Shown: positions 1 through 12,612, numbered from the stretch's first letter. The stretch: DNA of 64,000 bases from Antedon bifida (GCA_963402885.1 OY727102.1:11656001-11720000), one strand, 5' to 3'. Numbers and translations: made by a program. Notes: generated by a model from the sequence alone, not told the origin.

Positions 1-349
1 TTTTTTGATAATTTTATGATCTGAAAAAAAATTTAATGTTAAAATTAGTAAGGCCCCACTTGGAAAAATGATATGACTTTAAGATCATTTATACATTATT
101 GGATTTTGTATATCCAAGATAATAGGAAGAATTTGAACTGTAGCCGGGTGAGCAACACAAGGACATATCGCTTGTCATTGGTCAATTTGAACCTTGGGTT
201 ATCTCTAGTGAGAACCAAGCTTTAATGGACGTCTATGATACTGGAAAAAATTAGCCTACAGTAACCAGTAGCTACAATAAATGTACCATATTATTAGAGT
301 AGTAGAAATACACAATGAAAGATGGGAATGGGAAACTTTATAATGTTAC

Positions 350-3300
350 CTGCTCTATGAGTTCCATAATATCTTCGTGTTTGTTTGGTTCATCAAAGAT
401 CATTGTAAAATTAATAGAACAAATCTCCATGAGGAATTCGTGTTCATCAACGCTCGGTTCAAACGTTATGAAATCTGATATGTCTATTTCATTTTGGCAG
501 ATCATATGTGCGACCATCCAAATATCTGTATGATTGGCGGTATCACGGAACAGAGCCATTATCTGTTGAACAAGAAAAAAAAAAAAAGTATGTATGGTAC
601 AATACTTAATATTGTACACTCAACACCATTTAGGTACAGTCAATGTAGGATCCAGAATTTTGTAATATGGGGTATTAGCCCAGGGCCTAAAGTTGGGGGT
701 TATACAGTAGCCCATCCCCCAACAGGCACAGATCCATGGGGGGCCCATGCAAAAGATTGGATATTAAATTAAGCTCACCCCTTCATGTCACTATTTTTAG
801 GGCCCTCCCCCCGCCCCTTATATCAAAATCCTTGATCCGCCACTGACCTAAATGGATCCGGCAATGCAGATTGGATTTCATTGGAGTCAAGAAACAAATG
901 GATTAGGAAGTACACAACTTTTAATATATAAGTTTTACCTTTTGCAGGTGAAGTGTTGATTCTCTCAATGCATCAATTACAAAATGAGTATGATTCAAAT
1001 ACATATCAAGTAATTTGAATGTAGAGTTACTGCCAAGCAGTCTGTCTATAGGGGTGTCACCAAGACGTACGCCATCTACAAAATAAAAACAACGAAAATG
1101 TTACAAAACTTGATGGCAAATCTGACTCTACTAATCTTTGTTCTTATTGGGGGAGAAATGTGCGAAATGAAATTTGATAATAACTTTAGAATTTATAATT
1201 ATCTGTACAAATGTATGATTCAATTTACATATATAGCTTACCTCCAAGATTCAGAAAACTTGGCAGGTCATCCATTCCAGTCAGATTAAATAAACTGTGC
1301 AATATTAACTGCCAATCAAGTTCCTCTTCTTTCAGAGTAGATAGGTGTTCTCTAGTCTGTTGGAAAAATGACTTGTCTTTAGGATCAGTTCTTTTGTATA
1401 TCTAAGATAATATGAAGAAATTGAACTGTAGCCAGGCGAGCAACACAAGGACATATCGCTTGTCATTAGTCAATTGGAACCTTGGGTTATCTCTAGTGAG
1501 AACCAAGCTTTAATGGACATCTATGATACTGGAAAACATTTAGGTATAGCCTACAGTAACCAGTAGCTACAATAAATGTTTCTATTAAGGCAGGGTAGTA
1601 GAAATACACAATGAAAGATGGGAATGGGAAACTTTATAATGTTACCTGCTCTATGAGTTCCATAATATCTTCGTGTTTGTTTGGTTCATCAAAGATCATT
1701 GTAAAATTAATAGAACAAATCTCCATGAGGAATTCGTGTTCATCAACGCTCGGTTCAAACGTTATGAAATCTGATATGTCTATTTCATTTTGGCAGATCA
1801 TATGTGCGATCATCCAAATATCTGTATGATTGGCGGTATCACGGAACAGAGCCATTATCTGTTGAACAAGAGAAAAAAAAGTAAGTATGTATTGTACAAT
1901 ACTTAATAAGTTAAGTTCACTCAACACCATTTAGGTACAAATCAGTGTAGGAATGTTGTAATACAGGGTATGGGGATTGGCCCAGGACCTCAAGTTGGGG
2001 TGTTATACAGTAGCCCCACCCCCACCCCCACAAGGATCCAAGGGGGAACATCCCCCCCCCCCACCAAATTGTAATGCAAAAGATACTGTAGGACATCAAA
2101 TTAAGCTCAGCCCTTCATTTCACTATTATTAGGCGGATACAAATCCTGGATCCGCCACTGACCTAAATGGATTCGGCTATGCAGATTGGATTTCATAGGG
2201 GAAACAAATGGATTAGGAAGTACAAAGCTTTCAATATAAGTTTTACCTTTTGCAGGTGAAGTGTTGATTCTCTCAATGCATCAATTACAAAATGAGTATG
2301 ATTCAAATACATATCAAGTAATTTGAATGTAGAGTTACTGCCAAGCAGTCTGTCTATAGGGGTGTCACCAAGACGTACGCCATCTACAAAATAAAAACAA
2401 CGACAATTTTACAGTATATACAATACTTGATTGCAAATCTGACTCTACTAATCTTTGTTCTTATTGGGGGAGAAATGTGCGAAATGAAATTTGATAATAA
2501 CTTTAGAATTTATAATTATCTGTACAAATGTATGATTCAATTTATATATAGAGCTTACCTCCACGGCCATACTTTATTTCATTCCACCATGTTTGATTAG
2601 AGAAGGCCCCATCAAGAATACTTAGGCAGTATCCAATTCTGTTGAAAAAGAAAACCATAGTAGAAAAGTTATGTCAAGTAATGTGATGTGCCCAAATATG
2701 GTAGTGATATCCCCAAATATGGTAGTAATATGCCCAAATATGGTAATGATACATCATCATGTCCATATATGGGCATATCACATAAAGTTTGAGAGTGTAG
2801 ACAGAGCTTAAGGAATAAATAAAATCCCAAGTATCGTATTGTTGATGGTAATTATATCAAATATGTTTTGATATATTAATAAAAGGAATTGAATTGTATG
2901 TATATAAAATCTGCTCATTCTATTCACTAGATAATCTCAATACAATTTCAATTGCATAATTCTAGTCACAGGTGATAAGGAAATTAAAACTGCCATATTC
3001 TCATCACAGTAGTAAAAAACTGTTTACACAAATAATAATCACATTGATGTTGATTAGGTTCATTATTTTAATGGAGCTTTCAACAATACCATACAGCAAA
3101 TAATAATTTGATATTGGCATTAATTGTATACAAAAGTTCATTAATGTATTTAACGTTTCAATAACATGAAATAATACATACGTTTCGGCAGAGAACCATT
3201 CCTCTACTGGTGTGTTTGACAGAATCTCAAATATTTCCATAAATGCTTGCGTCATATCATCATCAAGAATGTATTTAAGTGCCTCAAGATCTACATTCAG

Positions 3301-6300
3301 AAAACGTGGCAGGTCATCCATTCCAGTCAGATTAAATAAACTGTGCAATATTAACTGCCAATCAAGTTCCTCTTCTTTCAGAGTAGATAGGTGTTCTTTA
3401 GTCTGTTGGAAAAATGACAATACAATTTTTAGAATCCCATCCATCTTTGTAAAACAATATGATGTGCCCATATATGGACATGATGATGTCATATCACTAC
3501 CATATTTGGGCACATCACACTTTTTTTGTCAAACTAGTTTGATAGTGTAGACACGCTTGAAACATATGAATTGATTGATGATTGGATTAAAAAAATAAAT
3601 AAATTAAAAATATTACCCAATCTGAATCGTACCACTCTAATACCTCTGTTTTGTCAAATAAATCGTTATATGGTGTAATAAGTGATGTACTATGTATTTT
3701 GCTATTTATAAATAAACAAATTTGAAAAACGATAAGAAATGTTGAAACCGACAAAAACATCTTTTTGAAAAATAAATAACTAAATCCTGTAATGACCCAA
3801 GGACACCATCATAACTGTACAGTAAGTGTAAATGGGGTCAAAGGTTACCTTTTTTGCAATAAGTATTGCGTCCATTCCGGATATGAGATCAACCCAAAAT
3901 TGAGTGACATTATTCATGCAAAGGACCTCTTGAATGCTCTGCACATCCACCATTTCATCAAACTCTAAGAGTTCTGTAAAACTTGAAGTATCGTTACAAA
4001 CGTTCAATAAGTCCATCCATCCATTTTCATCTTCAAACAATGACAATAACTATGAAAATAGAAATACAAATAATTATTAATAATATGAGTCAAATGGACA
4101 AATTGTCATTTTTATTTTACATTTGTTTTGAAAAGTAGGTTTTATTACCTTTCCAAAATTTATAGATGCATTTTTAAATCCCTCTTTCACATCGATTACA
4201 TCGCCAAAATGATCGTCTAAAATCATCTCTAATACCCCGTCTCTATACAGATCTTCCAATCTTGTACCATTTCCTAAAAAAATATAAAAAAATAAATTAT
4301 TTATCCTTTGATTTCTATTTGCCTTGTTGTTGGAAAATGTTTAGTACTAAAAGTTGTAAGCATGTTGTGATAGACAATTTTGATCAAATTACTCTTATAA
4401 GGTACTATTAAAATATTAATGTGTTTTATGAAAATAAAAAACAAGCCCGGGAAATTAATTTATCATTTTCAATAAAGAACATAGTGTATATGAATAAAGC
4501 CACATTCGCATTTGATATGTTTCATGCAACAGAAAATGCAATTTTGTTCAATGGAAAATCAAATATCTGTGAAATGGGACATGTGTGAATGGATCCTAAC
4601 ACTCTCAAAGATTTATGTACAGTAACTTACGTTTCTCTTCTGTTTCGTAAAAAAAGTCTAGAAAAGGTTCGATACTAGATTTCATATTCATCCACCATTC
4701 TTCATCCCCAAACAGGCTATCCATCATCTCAAACAAATGCTCAATTCTACAGTATTTCGATGGTAATGATAAAAATAGTTCTAGTTAAAAATTGTACTGT
4801 AACTCTCCCAATATCGAAAACTCTTTGGTTGTTCTATGTCTGGTTTAATAAATTAAATATTTTTAAACGTATTTGGGAACTTTTGGGCCTCAAGATTGGT
4901 TTTGAGAGAGTCTGGTATTGGGGGAGATAAAAATGGAGGTCAACTGTATTAATATGCGACCTACGTGTCATATTCTATGTCACCGCTCTGCAAATCCTGA
5001 AACAACTTCAAACCATCTCGTACAGCAATCAGCATATCATACGAGTTTCCTAACCCTCTGATCAATTCTTGTAGTTCGGGAAAGGCGTCCAATTTCACTA
5101 AAACATTGAGGGCGTCTTCGATGGCGGCTACCCAATCATACCACTCGTTTCCAGAAATTGCTGACGTAAATCTGGCAATCTATGGAGAAAGAGGTCATGA
5201 TTTTATTTTAATTGTCAAATGGAGGGAGTACATGCCTCAATCACAACCCCCTGTATTCACCCCAGTGATTTAATACATGGATACTCTAATTGGACCAGAA
5301 TATGTCACATATATAAATAAATAATATATTTGAATATTTAGATGATTTAGGATAAGTGATAATGATTAGGATAATGAGTTAGGTTAACTTATTATATACC
5401 GTTTACACTAAATAGGACTTGCTACTGCTAGGCTGATTGTAGCAGGACTATTCAGCCAACACAAAGAAAAAAACTAATATAATTAACATATTTTAATTAA
5501 TAATAGGTAATTATTTCATATAAAATATTACATAGTACTGTACCTGTAAAACTAAGTATTCAATGTTTAACTGTTCCTGAAACTCTCCGATTATTTCCGG
5601 GATCGAGGTGATGTTTACTCGACAAAGTTCTTGTGATATTTTTGTAACATCCGATCCCCGAGGAAAATCAAGATATTTTTGTAACTCTGTTTCGTTGCAG
5701 GTAATTCGATAAAAATCAACATACCCAGTTATATCTAACAACTAAAATGTGAAAGAAAACAAATCAAGTCAAAGCCAAACAAAAACTAAAAATATATCAT
5801 AATTCACTTTCATGGGCAATTAATCCAGCCTCGTTCACATGGTTTCTGGGTTATTAGCTCAATTTATAACATCTTTAAAAATAAGAATAACATTATTTAC
5901 CTCATTAACATTGATAAAAGAATTTAAAAACGCATCTACTACATCTGGTTCAAGTTGTATTTTACTTTCCAAAAACCAAGCTACGTGAGATTCATTTTTG
6001 AATAAGTCTCCAACCCTATAGTCAACATCTGAAAACAATACAGAGTATATATTCAAATATTGACACATAACAAAAATCACATTTAATTTGCCTGTTCATC
6101 AGACTATGAAGGATGTGGTCATATCAATTTCATCAATTGATTGAAAGATATAGTTTCACCACGTGGCGTCACATAAATGTTAAACTCTATTTACAATATC
6201 AAACTGGTTGACCAAAAAGTGTGATGTGCCCAAATATGGTAATGATATGCCCAAATATGGCAGTGATATGACATCATCATGTCCATATGGCCACATCACA

Positions 6301-9300
6301 TTTTTTTTTTTGATAGTGTAGACAGAGCTTTAGTCTCCTCCAGGATTTCAACCCTACAGTATAATTCCAAACTATGGCCTCATGTTGAAATTAATTCAAT
6401 TTATATTATTCATTCCATTACAAATGCACAAAACAAAATACTGTACAACAATAGAAAGAATCATCACTATACAGTATAAACTATGCCTTTTGAATAGCTG
6501 AATGCCATTGCACTTTTATTTGTCACACAGCACAGTAAAGTTAAATCTGATACCAGATGTTGAACAATGTTCCCTATTTCTATGAATATCAGAGCAAAAT
6601 ATGCTATACTTGTATATAGTTTGTAAGATAGTATAGCATACAAACAATCTACAGTAGAACTCCAATTTGGGATCAAACAAAGTATTAATAATGGGTGTCC
6701 ACTAAATAGGATTGGCTGATGTTAAAACATTTATTACCACTTGCTTGTTTCATGGGAAAGTGTCTCCCCTTTTTAATAGGGATGTCCCCTGGATAGGGGT
6801 ATCTCCTGAATCCCAAAAAAAGAGGTTTCACTAGGTAAAACTGCCATACAGTTTTATAGATTTTAGGCTACAAATAAATTTTATGATTCTTCTATATGGT
6901 TTTATTATTATTGATTTTAACTATGCCTTGATGTTCTTTTTTTTACTATATTTAATGAGGGTGATCCATCCAGCAATTGCTGATTATTAGGGACCCTCAG
7001 AGTTCACAAGACAAACATATACACAAGGTGCTCTACATAAACAAAGTCTTATTACAAGTCTTTGGGAGTGGAGTTGTAATTTTGTCCTTAGAAAAAATCC
7101 TGACATGTGACGGGACTTGAACCCAGGACCCTTGGAGTGGTAGCCAAGCATCATAACCACCAAGCCACAACTCCACTGTAATGTGCTTGTGTTTTTGTAT
7201 ATAATGGCTTTTAAGGTTAACCCTAAGTGTCCACTGAATAAGGGTTGGCTGTTACAGTACACATGTGAGTGTGTCCCCCTAGTACAGTAGGTTGTATTTC
7301 CTTAACATGTGTCTGAAAGGAGGGGTTCTACTGCTGAAATGAAAAGATACCAGAACTACATGAATAATACAAAATAGAGTAAATATACATACTTGTGATA
7401 TTAATGCCAGCTTGGAGACCATCTGCTAACTCCATCAATGGTTCAATGCTCCCAGAGATCCCGTTCAAAGACTCTGTTACATTCTCATTACTGATAAGAG
7501 GTTCTAACGAATCGAATACTGCGGATATACTATAAAATAATTCAAACAATTTATTAAAATAAAATAGCTAATAATAAAGCAATTTTTGGAAATGATACGC
7601 AATGTGTTTAATAATTGTTTAAAAATAATTAACCTTTTTTTCATTCCTGATAATGATCAAAATTAATAAAGATCGAAATGTTGAATCATGGCTTCACTCT
7701 CCTTATTTGGAGTCAGTTTTATACTATGTTATTCAATTAGTTTGGGAAAACAAATTATTTTCAAATAAATGACATTCGAAAAATTGTGAAAACATGACGT
7801 TTTTAGCAAACCAACCAATCCATGTGTTTTGCCATCAAATTCATTAAAAAAAATATAAAGGTACACAATTTGAAATGTTTTTTGCCAAAACATAAATTGA
7901 ACGTATCTTTTTATAGGAGTATTTATGTCTACCATGCTTATTTTGGGTTTTATTGTATGAAGGACAGTGTGTATGCGTGCACACACATATACTGAACACT
8001 TATTACCTGGCTCCAGCGTAGCTTGGTACCGAATTACTTTCAATAGTACTGCTGTTACCCGGTATGCAGGCCGTCTCGAGATCACACATGTAAGACTGCA
8101 TGAAGTCAACAGCCCCACTGCTTGGCATTGCTTTTGCATTGTAGTAACCTATACAATATAGTAGAAACAAATGTATATACAATAAAATTATAGTGTTTAT
8201 ACTACCTAGGCCTATTATTACATTATTATTATTATGTAATAAAATATATGAAAAGAACACTGTGTAGAAGACATTTATTATTGCCATTGGGCGTTTCAAA
8301 TTGAATTTTTATTTTTCAAAAGCAATGTTTTTCAAGATTTTACCATATTTAGGTCTAGGCCATCATGCCGTCATCATGTGGACCCTGCGTCTCGGCTGCG
8401 CATTGGCTCTAGTCTAGGCCTATGCCTCCTACGTACTAGGTAGGGCCTAGCTATCTAGGGCCTAGAGTAGTAGTAGAGGCCTTACTTTAGTAGGAGTAGT
8501 ATGAGGCCTAGGCTAGCTAGCGATCTAGTCTTTTAAGGCCTCTGATAGCATTATATGTTTTTAGTGTTGGGCCTAACACTGATAAAAACATACCTGAAGA
8601 AACTATATTAATATGGCCAAAGAATAATCAAAATTAACATAATATTATTGTTTTAGTCAAAAAAGTTTTGATTTGACCGCTCTTGATTTTACTCGATTAT
8701 GTTGACGCCCTCTACAACAAACTTTTTTTTTAACGCGTTCGCAGTGCAGTCATGTCTCTCTTCTATTCTCCGATTCGGAGCGAAGCATGCAAAGCCCGAA
8801 AAAACACCACTATTAAATAAGAATAATCAAAATTAAATTGTGTAAAAAATGTTTAAAAAATAAATAAATAAATAAAAAATAAAAAAATAAAAAAAATAAT
8901 AATAATAGGTCCTAATAACAAATTGGGCGTTAACTAAAGATACTACGGGAAAAATATTACATACTGTATTGTTTATTATTTAGGCCTATAATAAATGCTA
9001 AATACTTTAATTACCAGTATTAGTAGACTTATGACTGGCCACTTATAAATTATCAATTAATCTTAAAGCGAAACACCATACGTCAAATTATTGTTTTCAT
9101 CATCAGGCTTAAGATAATTTTCTTACATATTTTAATACTGTGGATATTAAATACGCTTTTATTTGTATTCCGGATAATTTTAATTAATTAAAATCTTCAG
9201 CTTTTAGTAGTAAACAACGTCTGTGTTTTGCTGTGCTTTAAGACGGTTCTTGATGTTATTGTGGTATGGACTAAAACTAATTAATCTGATGATGAACTAG

Positions 9301-12300
9301 CACGATCACCCTCGGAAAGCCCACAGCAATCAACATAGAACGATGAATTAAAGGTGCTGTTTTTCTGTAGGATTGTTCATAACGTTTATCATATATGTGT
9401 TTTTTTTATAGTGGTGGATTTTAAATAGTGCGGCTAACAATTACCCATGCTTTTAAAGCAATGGTCTAGTAGGTCGCTGCTCATTATGTAGTAATATTTT
9501 TGTTTTTAAATGGACGTATCTAGCTATTTAATTCGCTGAATTGAAAATTATTAGTATTTAAAATTATTTATTTGAAAAAAAATTATCCCTGTACTATAAT
9601 AGGAAAGGGATTGTCATATTGAGGGTCGCCATACTGTACAGGTTAAACTATTATTTCTCCGCTGTTAAAAATAATATTGTATCTCTTTCTAAGTATAAAT
9701 TACTCAATACAAATACTTTACGCTTGTTTCACACATTTATGTAGCACTAATAAGAAATCGCTTTCAAAAACTTCATATCTATTTTGTTTTGCTTGTATTT
9801 ATATATTATTATTATGACGATATTTGGCAAATGCTGCCAAGTCGGACATCTTTGAATAGCTGTCAAAATATATTCGTTTCTTTAATATTTATCTGACCTA
9901 TCTTCCACAAGGTCAACATTATAAGTATGTGAAAATTGTGCAAAGTCACCAGAACCACTGTCCCGTTTGAATAAGGCTTACTTGTAAAAATAGAATGACC
10001 TTTGTTAAAGTTTGCATTCAGACGGGTAATGTTTCAAGTGACTATTATGTGGGTGTTGTGCTAGTCTGCTATATCACGCAGTTAGATGATGCACGTGATG
10101 TGAATCACATCGTCCTTAATTTCTTTAACTACCTACCTACCTACCTACCTACCTACCACCTACCTACCTACCTACCTACCTACCAACCAACCAACCTACC
10201 ACCGCCGCGGCCCACCCAACATAGAAGTTCGAAACTCTTAGTTGTAGTCTTATATTTGAAAATATTTAAAATTTAGAATCATTTTCTTTGATCAAATAAA
10301 ATGAATTATGTTCGAGTATTTGTGAGGAAAACTATAAAAAATGATTTTTCCAAATACCGTTCTTGCACTCACACTATTCCACTATGGCAAAACAATACGT
10401 TTGACGTCATAGCGCGTCTACTAAGGACTACTAAACCTAAATCATTGATAAAAATATATACTAGTGCACTTATTTTTTTAATGTATGAATTTAAAATACA
10501 TTTCGCACTCTGTCATTATAATAGCTATCGCACTTTGTAATAAAAGTGTCACACTCTCATGTTGTCGCACTTTGTAATAAAAGTGTCACACTCTCATGTT
10601 GTCGCACTTTGTAATAAAAGTGTCACACTCTCATGCTGTCGCACTTTGTAATAAAAGTGTCACACTCTCATGTTGTCGCACTTTGTAATAAAAGTGTCAC
10701 ACTCTCATGTTGTCGCATTCTGTAATAAAAGTGTCACACTCTCATGTTGTCGCACTTTGTAATAAAAGTGTCACACTCTCATGTTGTCGCATTCTGTAAT
10801 AAAAGTGTCACACTCTCATGTTGTCGCACTTTGTAATAAAAGTGTCACACTCTCATGTTGTCGCACTTTGTAATAAAAGTGTCACACTCTCATGTTGTCG
10901 CACTTTGTAATAAAAGTGTCACACTCTCATGTTGTCGCACTTTGTAATAAAAGTGTCACACTCTCATGTTGTCGCACTTTGTAATAAAAGTGTCACACTC
11001 TCATGTTGTCGCACTTTGTAATAAAAGTGTCACACTCTCATGTTGTCGCACTTTGTAATAAAAGTGTCACACTCTCATGTTGTCGCACTTTGTAATAAAA
11101 GTGTCACACTCTCATGCTGTCGCACTTTGTAATAAAAGTGTCACACTCTCATGTTGTCGCACTTTGTAATAAAAGTGTCACACTCTCATGTTGTCGCATT
11201 CTGTAATAAAAGTGTCACACTCTCATGTTGTCGCACTTTGTAATAAAAGTGTCACACTCTCATGTTGTCGCATTCTGTAATAAAAGTGTCACACTCTCAT
11301 GTTGTCGCACTTTGTAATAAAAGTGTCACACTCTCATGTTGTCGCACTTTGTAATAAAAGTGTCACACTCTCATGTTGTCGCACTTTGTAATAAAAGTGT
11401 CACACTCTCATGTTGTCGCACTTTGTAATAAAAGTGTCACACTCTCATGTTGTCGCACTTTGTAATAAAAGTGTCACACTCTCATGTTGTCGCACTTTGT
11501 AATAAAAGTGTCACACTCTCATGTTGTCGCACTTTGTAATAAAGTTGTCACACTCTCATGCTGTCGCACTTTGTAATAAAAGTGTCACACTCTCATGTTG
11601 TCGCACTTTGTAATAAATTTGTCACACTCTCATGTTGTCGCACTTAATACAATAGCCACACACTTATAATATGTTGTACTTTGTAATAAAAGTTATCACT
11701 AGCTATGGAAAATGCGGCAAATAGTGATGTACAAGGATCTGGGTGGTAATTACGGACTAGAGTTACAAGTTAAGCGACATTATACTTACAGTTTGTATGC
11801 TGTTCAGGCGGAAAATCACTACGTATGATGGCAACTGCTGCAAACACTGCGATTGGCCATATTACGGAAATAACCGTAAGGACCTACAATGATACAAATA
11901 TTAATTAAGCGAAATGATAATTAATTTGTTTTTAAATAAGATGTGATGTAAAGAGATGCACTGTGAAATTACAAACACAAATTATGAAAATAAATCAAGC
12001 AGCATTTTGTTGATTGATACCGTATACAACGCATGTAAGCCACTTTGTAGATTTTGTTCAACTAATTCGATTATTACACAGTGTGTTGATGTTAAATAAA
12101 AGTTAACGATTATTTAATTGTCAGTACAGTACAAGAGAAATTAAGTAGTAGGCCTACATTAAGGAGCCACCCAGGCTTATTAATTGGTGACCTACTACCC
12201 ACCAAAGTGTCGATACTTGGCCCATGAAACCACTTTTTAGAGGGCAAAGGCTTGATGGTATAAACAGTAGAAATAACAGTTAGCCCCCCACACAAGAGAA

Positions 12301-12612
12301 ACACTTTATATATCATTGTGGCCTATTATTAAAATGTTTTATACTTCGGGCCGCTGGGAAAAAAATTTCCTGGTCCTGAGACTATGGAAAATAATGTGAT
12401 AAACAATTGATGAGATGAGATAATAATAGTGTAATTTTAATTTATATGAAAAAATAAAATTAAAGTGTGACTTACAGGTGCCCGGATTCGTAGCCTAATA
12501 TCTTTCCAAATCAGCAGGCTTAATTGTTGTAGAGCACCCATGCTGTTGGTATACTGCCTCGCAATGAGGATCTACACTCAAAACCCACTAGCAGTTAACT
12601 TCGAACTCCAAC
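350..12612 (-). CDS. ABCA-subfamily ABC transporter, N-terminal part (exons 1-17; 3' end outside window)
   Basis: Seventeen exons with GT-AG borders splice in frame on the minus strand: 12612-12476 (ATG at 12541), 11883-11790, 8148-8007, 7529-7393, 6028-5901, 5741-5544, 5179-4965, 4746-4631, 4273-4149, 4049-3849, 3402-3182, 2638-2559, 2383-2247, 1858-1646, 1356-1242, 1075-939, 562-350. They give about 846 residues without a stop. Exon 1 encodes an amphipathic start (LLIWKDIRLRIRAP); exon 2 gives the first membrane helix (VISVIWPIAVFAAVAII) followed by FPPEQH; exon 3 has AKAMPSSG, matching the conserved P-NKAMPSAG block after TM1 of ABCA1/4/7. The rest is Asn-glycosylation-rich extracellular domain 1. 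ABCA proteins move lipids across membranes, but the nucleotide-binding domains lie beyond the left edge, so substrate and exact orthologue are unknown. Extracellular domain 1 is already longer than the roughly 600 residues of ABCA1, partly because of an exon duplication. A 5' UTR acceptor at 12613 implies an upstream noncoding exon, perhaps ending near 15801 (weak). Confidence 0.85.
626..855. mobile_element. Short TIR element (hAT-like MITE) in an ABCA intron, copy 1
   Basis: The ends are inverted repeats: CCATTTAGGT at 626 and ACCTAAATGG ending at 855, followed inward by a GGATCC/GGATCAAGG-type block with CAGTGGCGGATC on the minus strand. CAGTGGCGGATC is typical of hAT-type nonautonomous elements. 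The interior is G- or C-rich and has no ORF. Confidence 0.5.
1242..1356 (-). CDS. Hybrid exon 15 of the ABCA gene (fusion of exon 11 and exon 12 ends)
   Basis: The 5' part is nearly identical to exon 11 (3402-3182), starting with T(R/K)EHLSTLKEEELDWQLI and ending at LPSFLN. The last bases, CTTGGAG before GTAAGC, correspond to the end of exon 12 (2559) rather than exon 11. The exon is 115 bp, starts in phase 0 and ends in phase 1 like exon 12, so it joins exon 16 in frame. A short homology (CTTGAGG in exon 11, GTGGAGG in exon 12) lies at the join. Usage as an exon is inferred from intact splice sites and frame. Confidence 0.7.
1927..2170. mobile_element. Short TIR element (hAT-like MITE), copy 2 in the duplicated unit
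   Basis: Same element as at 626-855, at the homologous place in the second unit, with CCATTTAGGT and ACCTAAATGG ends and a C-run interior. It was carried along by the exon-block duplication, so the insertion predates the duplication. The interior differs by several indels. Confidence 0.5.
2675..2811. mobile_element. MITE with CCCAAATATGGTAGTGATAT repeats, copy 1 (left TIR degraded)
   Basis: It contains three tandem CCCAAATATGGTARTRATA units, then ATCATCATGTCCATATATGGGCATATCACAT and an end AGTGTAGACAGAGCTTA. Three further copies lie at 3457, 6180 and 13566; the last shows both terminal inverted repeats. There is no coding capacity. Confidence 0.65.
3457..3559. mobile_element. MITE of the CCCAAATATGG family, copy 2 (inverted relative to copy 1)
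   Basis: The interior reads GATGTGCCCATATATGGAC followed by CATATCACTACCATATTTGG, the reverse complement of copy 1, and ends in TTTGATAGTGTAGACA. It overlaps the intron just upstream (in gene sense) of ABCA exon 11, so exon 11 lies between two oppositely oriented copies. Confidence 0.65.
6180..6332. mobile_element. MITE of the CCCAAATATGG family, copy 3
   Basis: A degraded left TIR (TTAAACTCTATTTACAATAT) and a good right TIR (ATAGTGTAGACAGAGCTTTA) enclose two CCCAAATATGG units and CATCATCATGTCCATATGG. It lies in the intron between ABCA exons 4 and 5. Confidence 0.7.
6985..7180 (-). mobile_element. tRNA-derived SINE
   Basis: On the minus strand the head is tRNA-like: an A-box-like TGGCTTGGTGGTT (7155-7167) and a B box GGGTTCAAGTCCC (7112-7124), about 70 bp in all. 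An unrelated body follows, ending in GAACTCTGAGGGTCCCTAAT. The spacing of the two boxes fits an internal RNA polymerase III promoter. It sits in an ABCA intron. It lacks a clean acceptor stem, so it is a SINE head and not a functional tRNA gene. Confidence 0.65.
8340..8540. repeat. Cluster of TAGGCCTA / CTAGGCC motifs
   Basis: A 200-bp stretch is dense in AGGCCTA, GGGCCTAG and CTAGCTAG. The same motif appears in denser clusters at 40500-40735, 50505-50670, 52010-52080, 57600-57670 and 59500-59560, and singly throughout. It is a low-complexity palindromic repeat of unknown role. Confidence 0.5.
10128..10200. repeat. (CTAC)n microsatellite
   Basis: Tetranucleotide CTAC/ACCT units with a few interruptions (CTACCACC, CCAACCAA). 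It lies in ABCA intron 2 just before the 37-bp minisatellite. Confidence 0.9.
10527..11645. repeat. 37-bp minisatellite array, about 30 units
   Basis: Each 37-bp unit contains TGTCGCACTTTGTAATAAAA followed by GTGTCACACTCTCATGT. Units are nearly identical. Variant units with GCATTCTG occur at 10716, 10790, 11197 and 11271, and variants with CATGCTG at 10633, 11114 and 11558. The two halves of each unit (TGTCGCACTTT and AAAAGTGTCACA) are roughly inverted, so each unit could form a short hairpin. The last copies (after 11590) are degenerate. There are no unique spacers. The array lies in ABCA intron 2. Confidence 0.95.

Larger units (their letters stand above)
53..2558 (-). repeat. Tandem duplication of a three-exon block in the ABCA gene
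   Basis: Two adjacent units (about 53-1360 and 1361-2558) match through exons and introns. Exons 562-350 and 1858-1646 encode the same 71-residue segment with V/I as the obvious difference; exons 1075-939 and 2383-2247 are the same 137 bp. Intron sequences, including an embedded MITE, are also shared with small indels. Exon phases are preserved, so the longer protein stays open. The boundary lies at GGAAAAATGA near 53 and 1362. The intron similarity points to a recent event; I estimate this by eye only. Confidence 0.85.

Noticed and set aside
7103..7176. Possible tRNA gene on the minus strand
   Set aside because: A and B boxes are present but no paired acceptor stem; a SINE body follows directly.
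7729..8299. Frames of 98-136 residues overlapping ABCA exon 3
   Set aside because: Only the part bounded by the splice sites 8148 and 8007 has ABCA similarity; the remainder is intron read-through or another frame.
10527..11645. Regular 37-bp repeats resembling a CRISPR array
   Set aside because: The repeats are head-to-tail without unique spacers, in an intron of a eukaryotic gene; it is a minisatellite.
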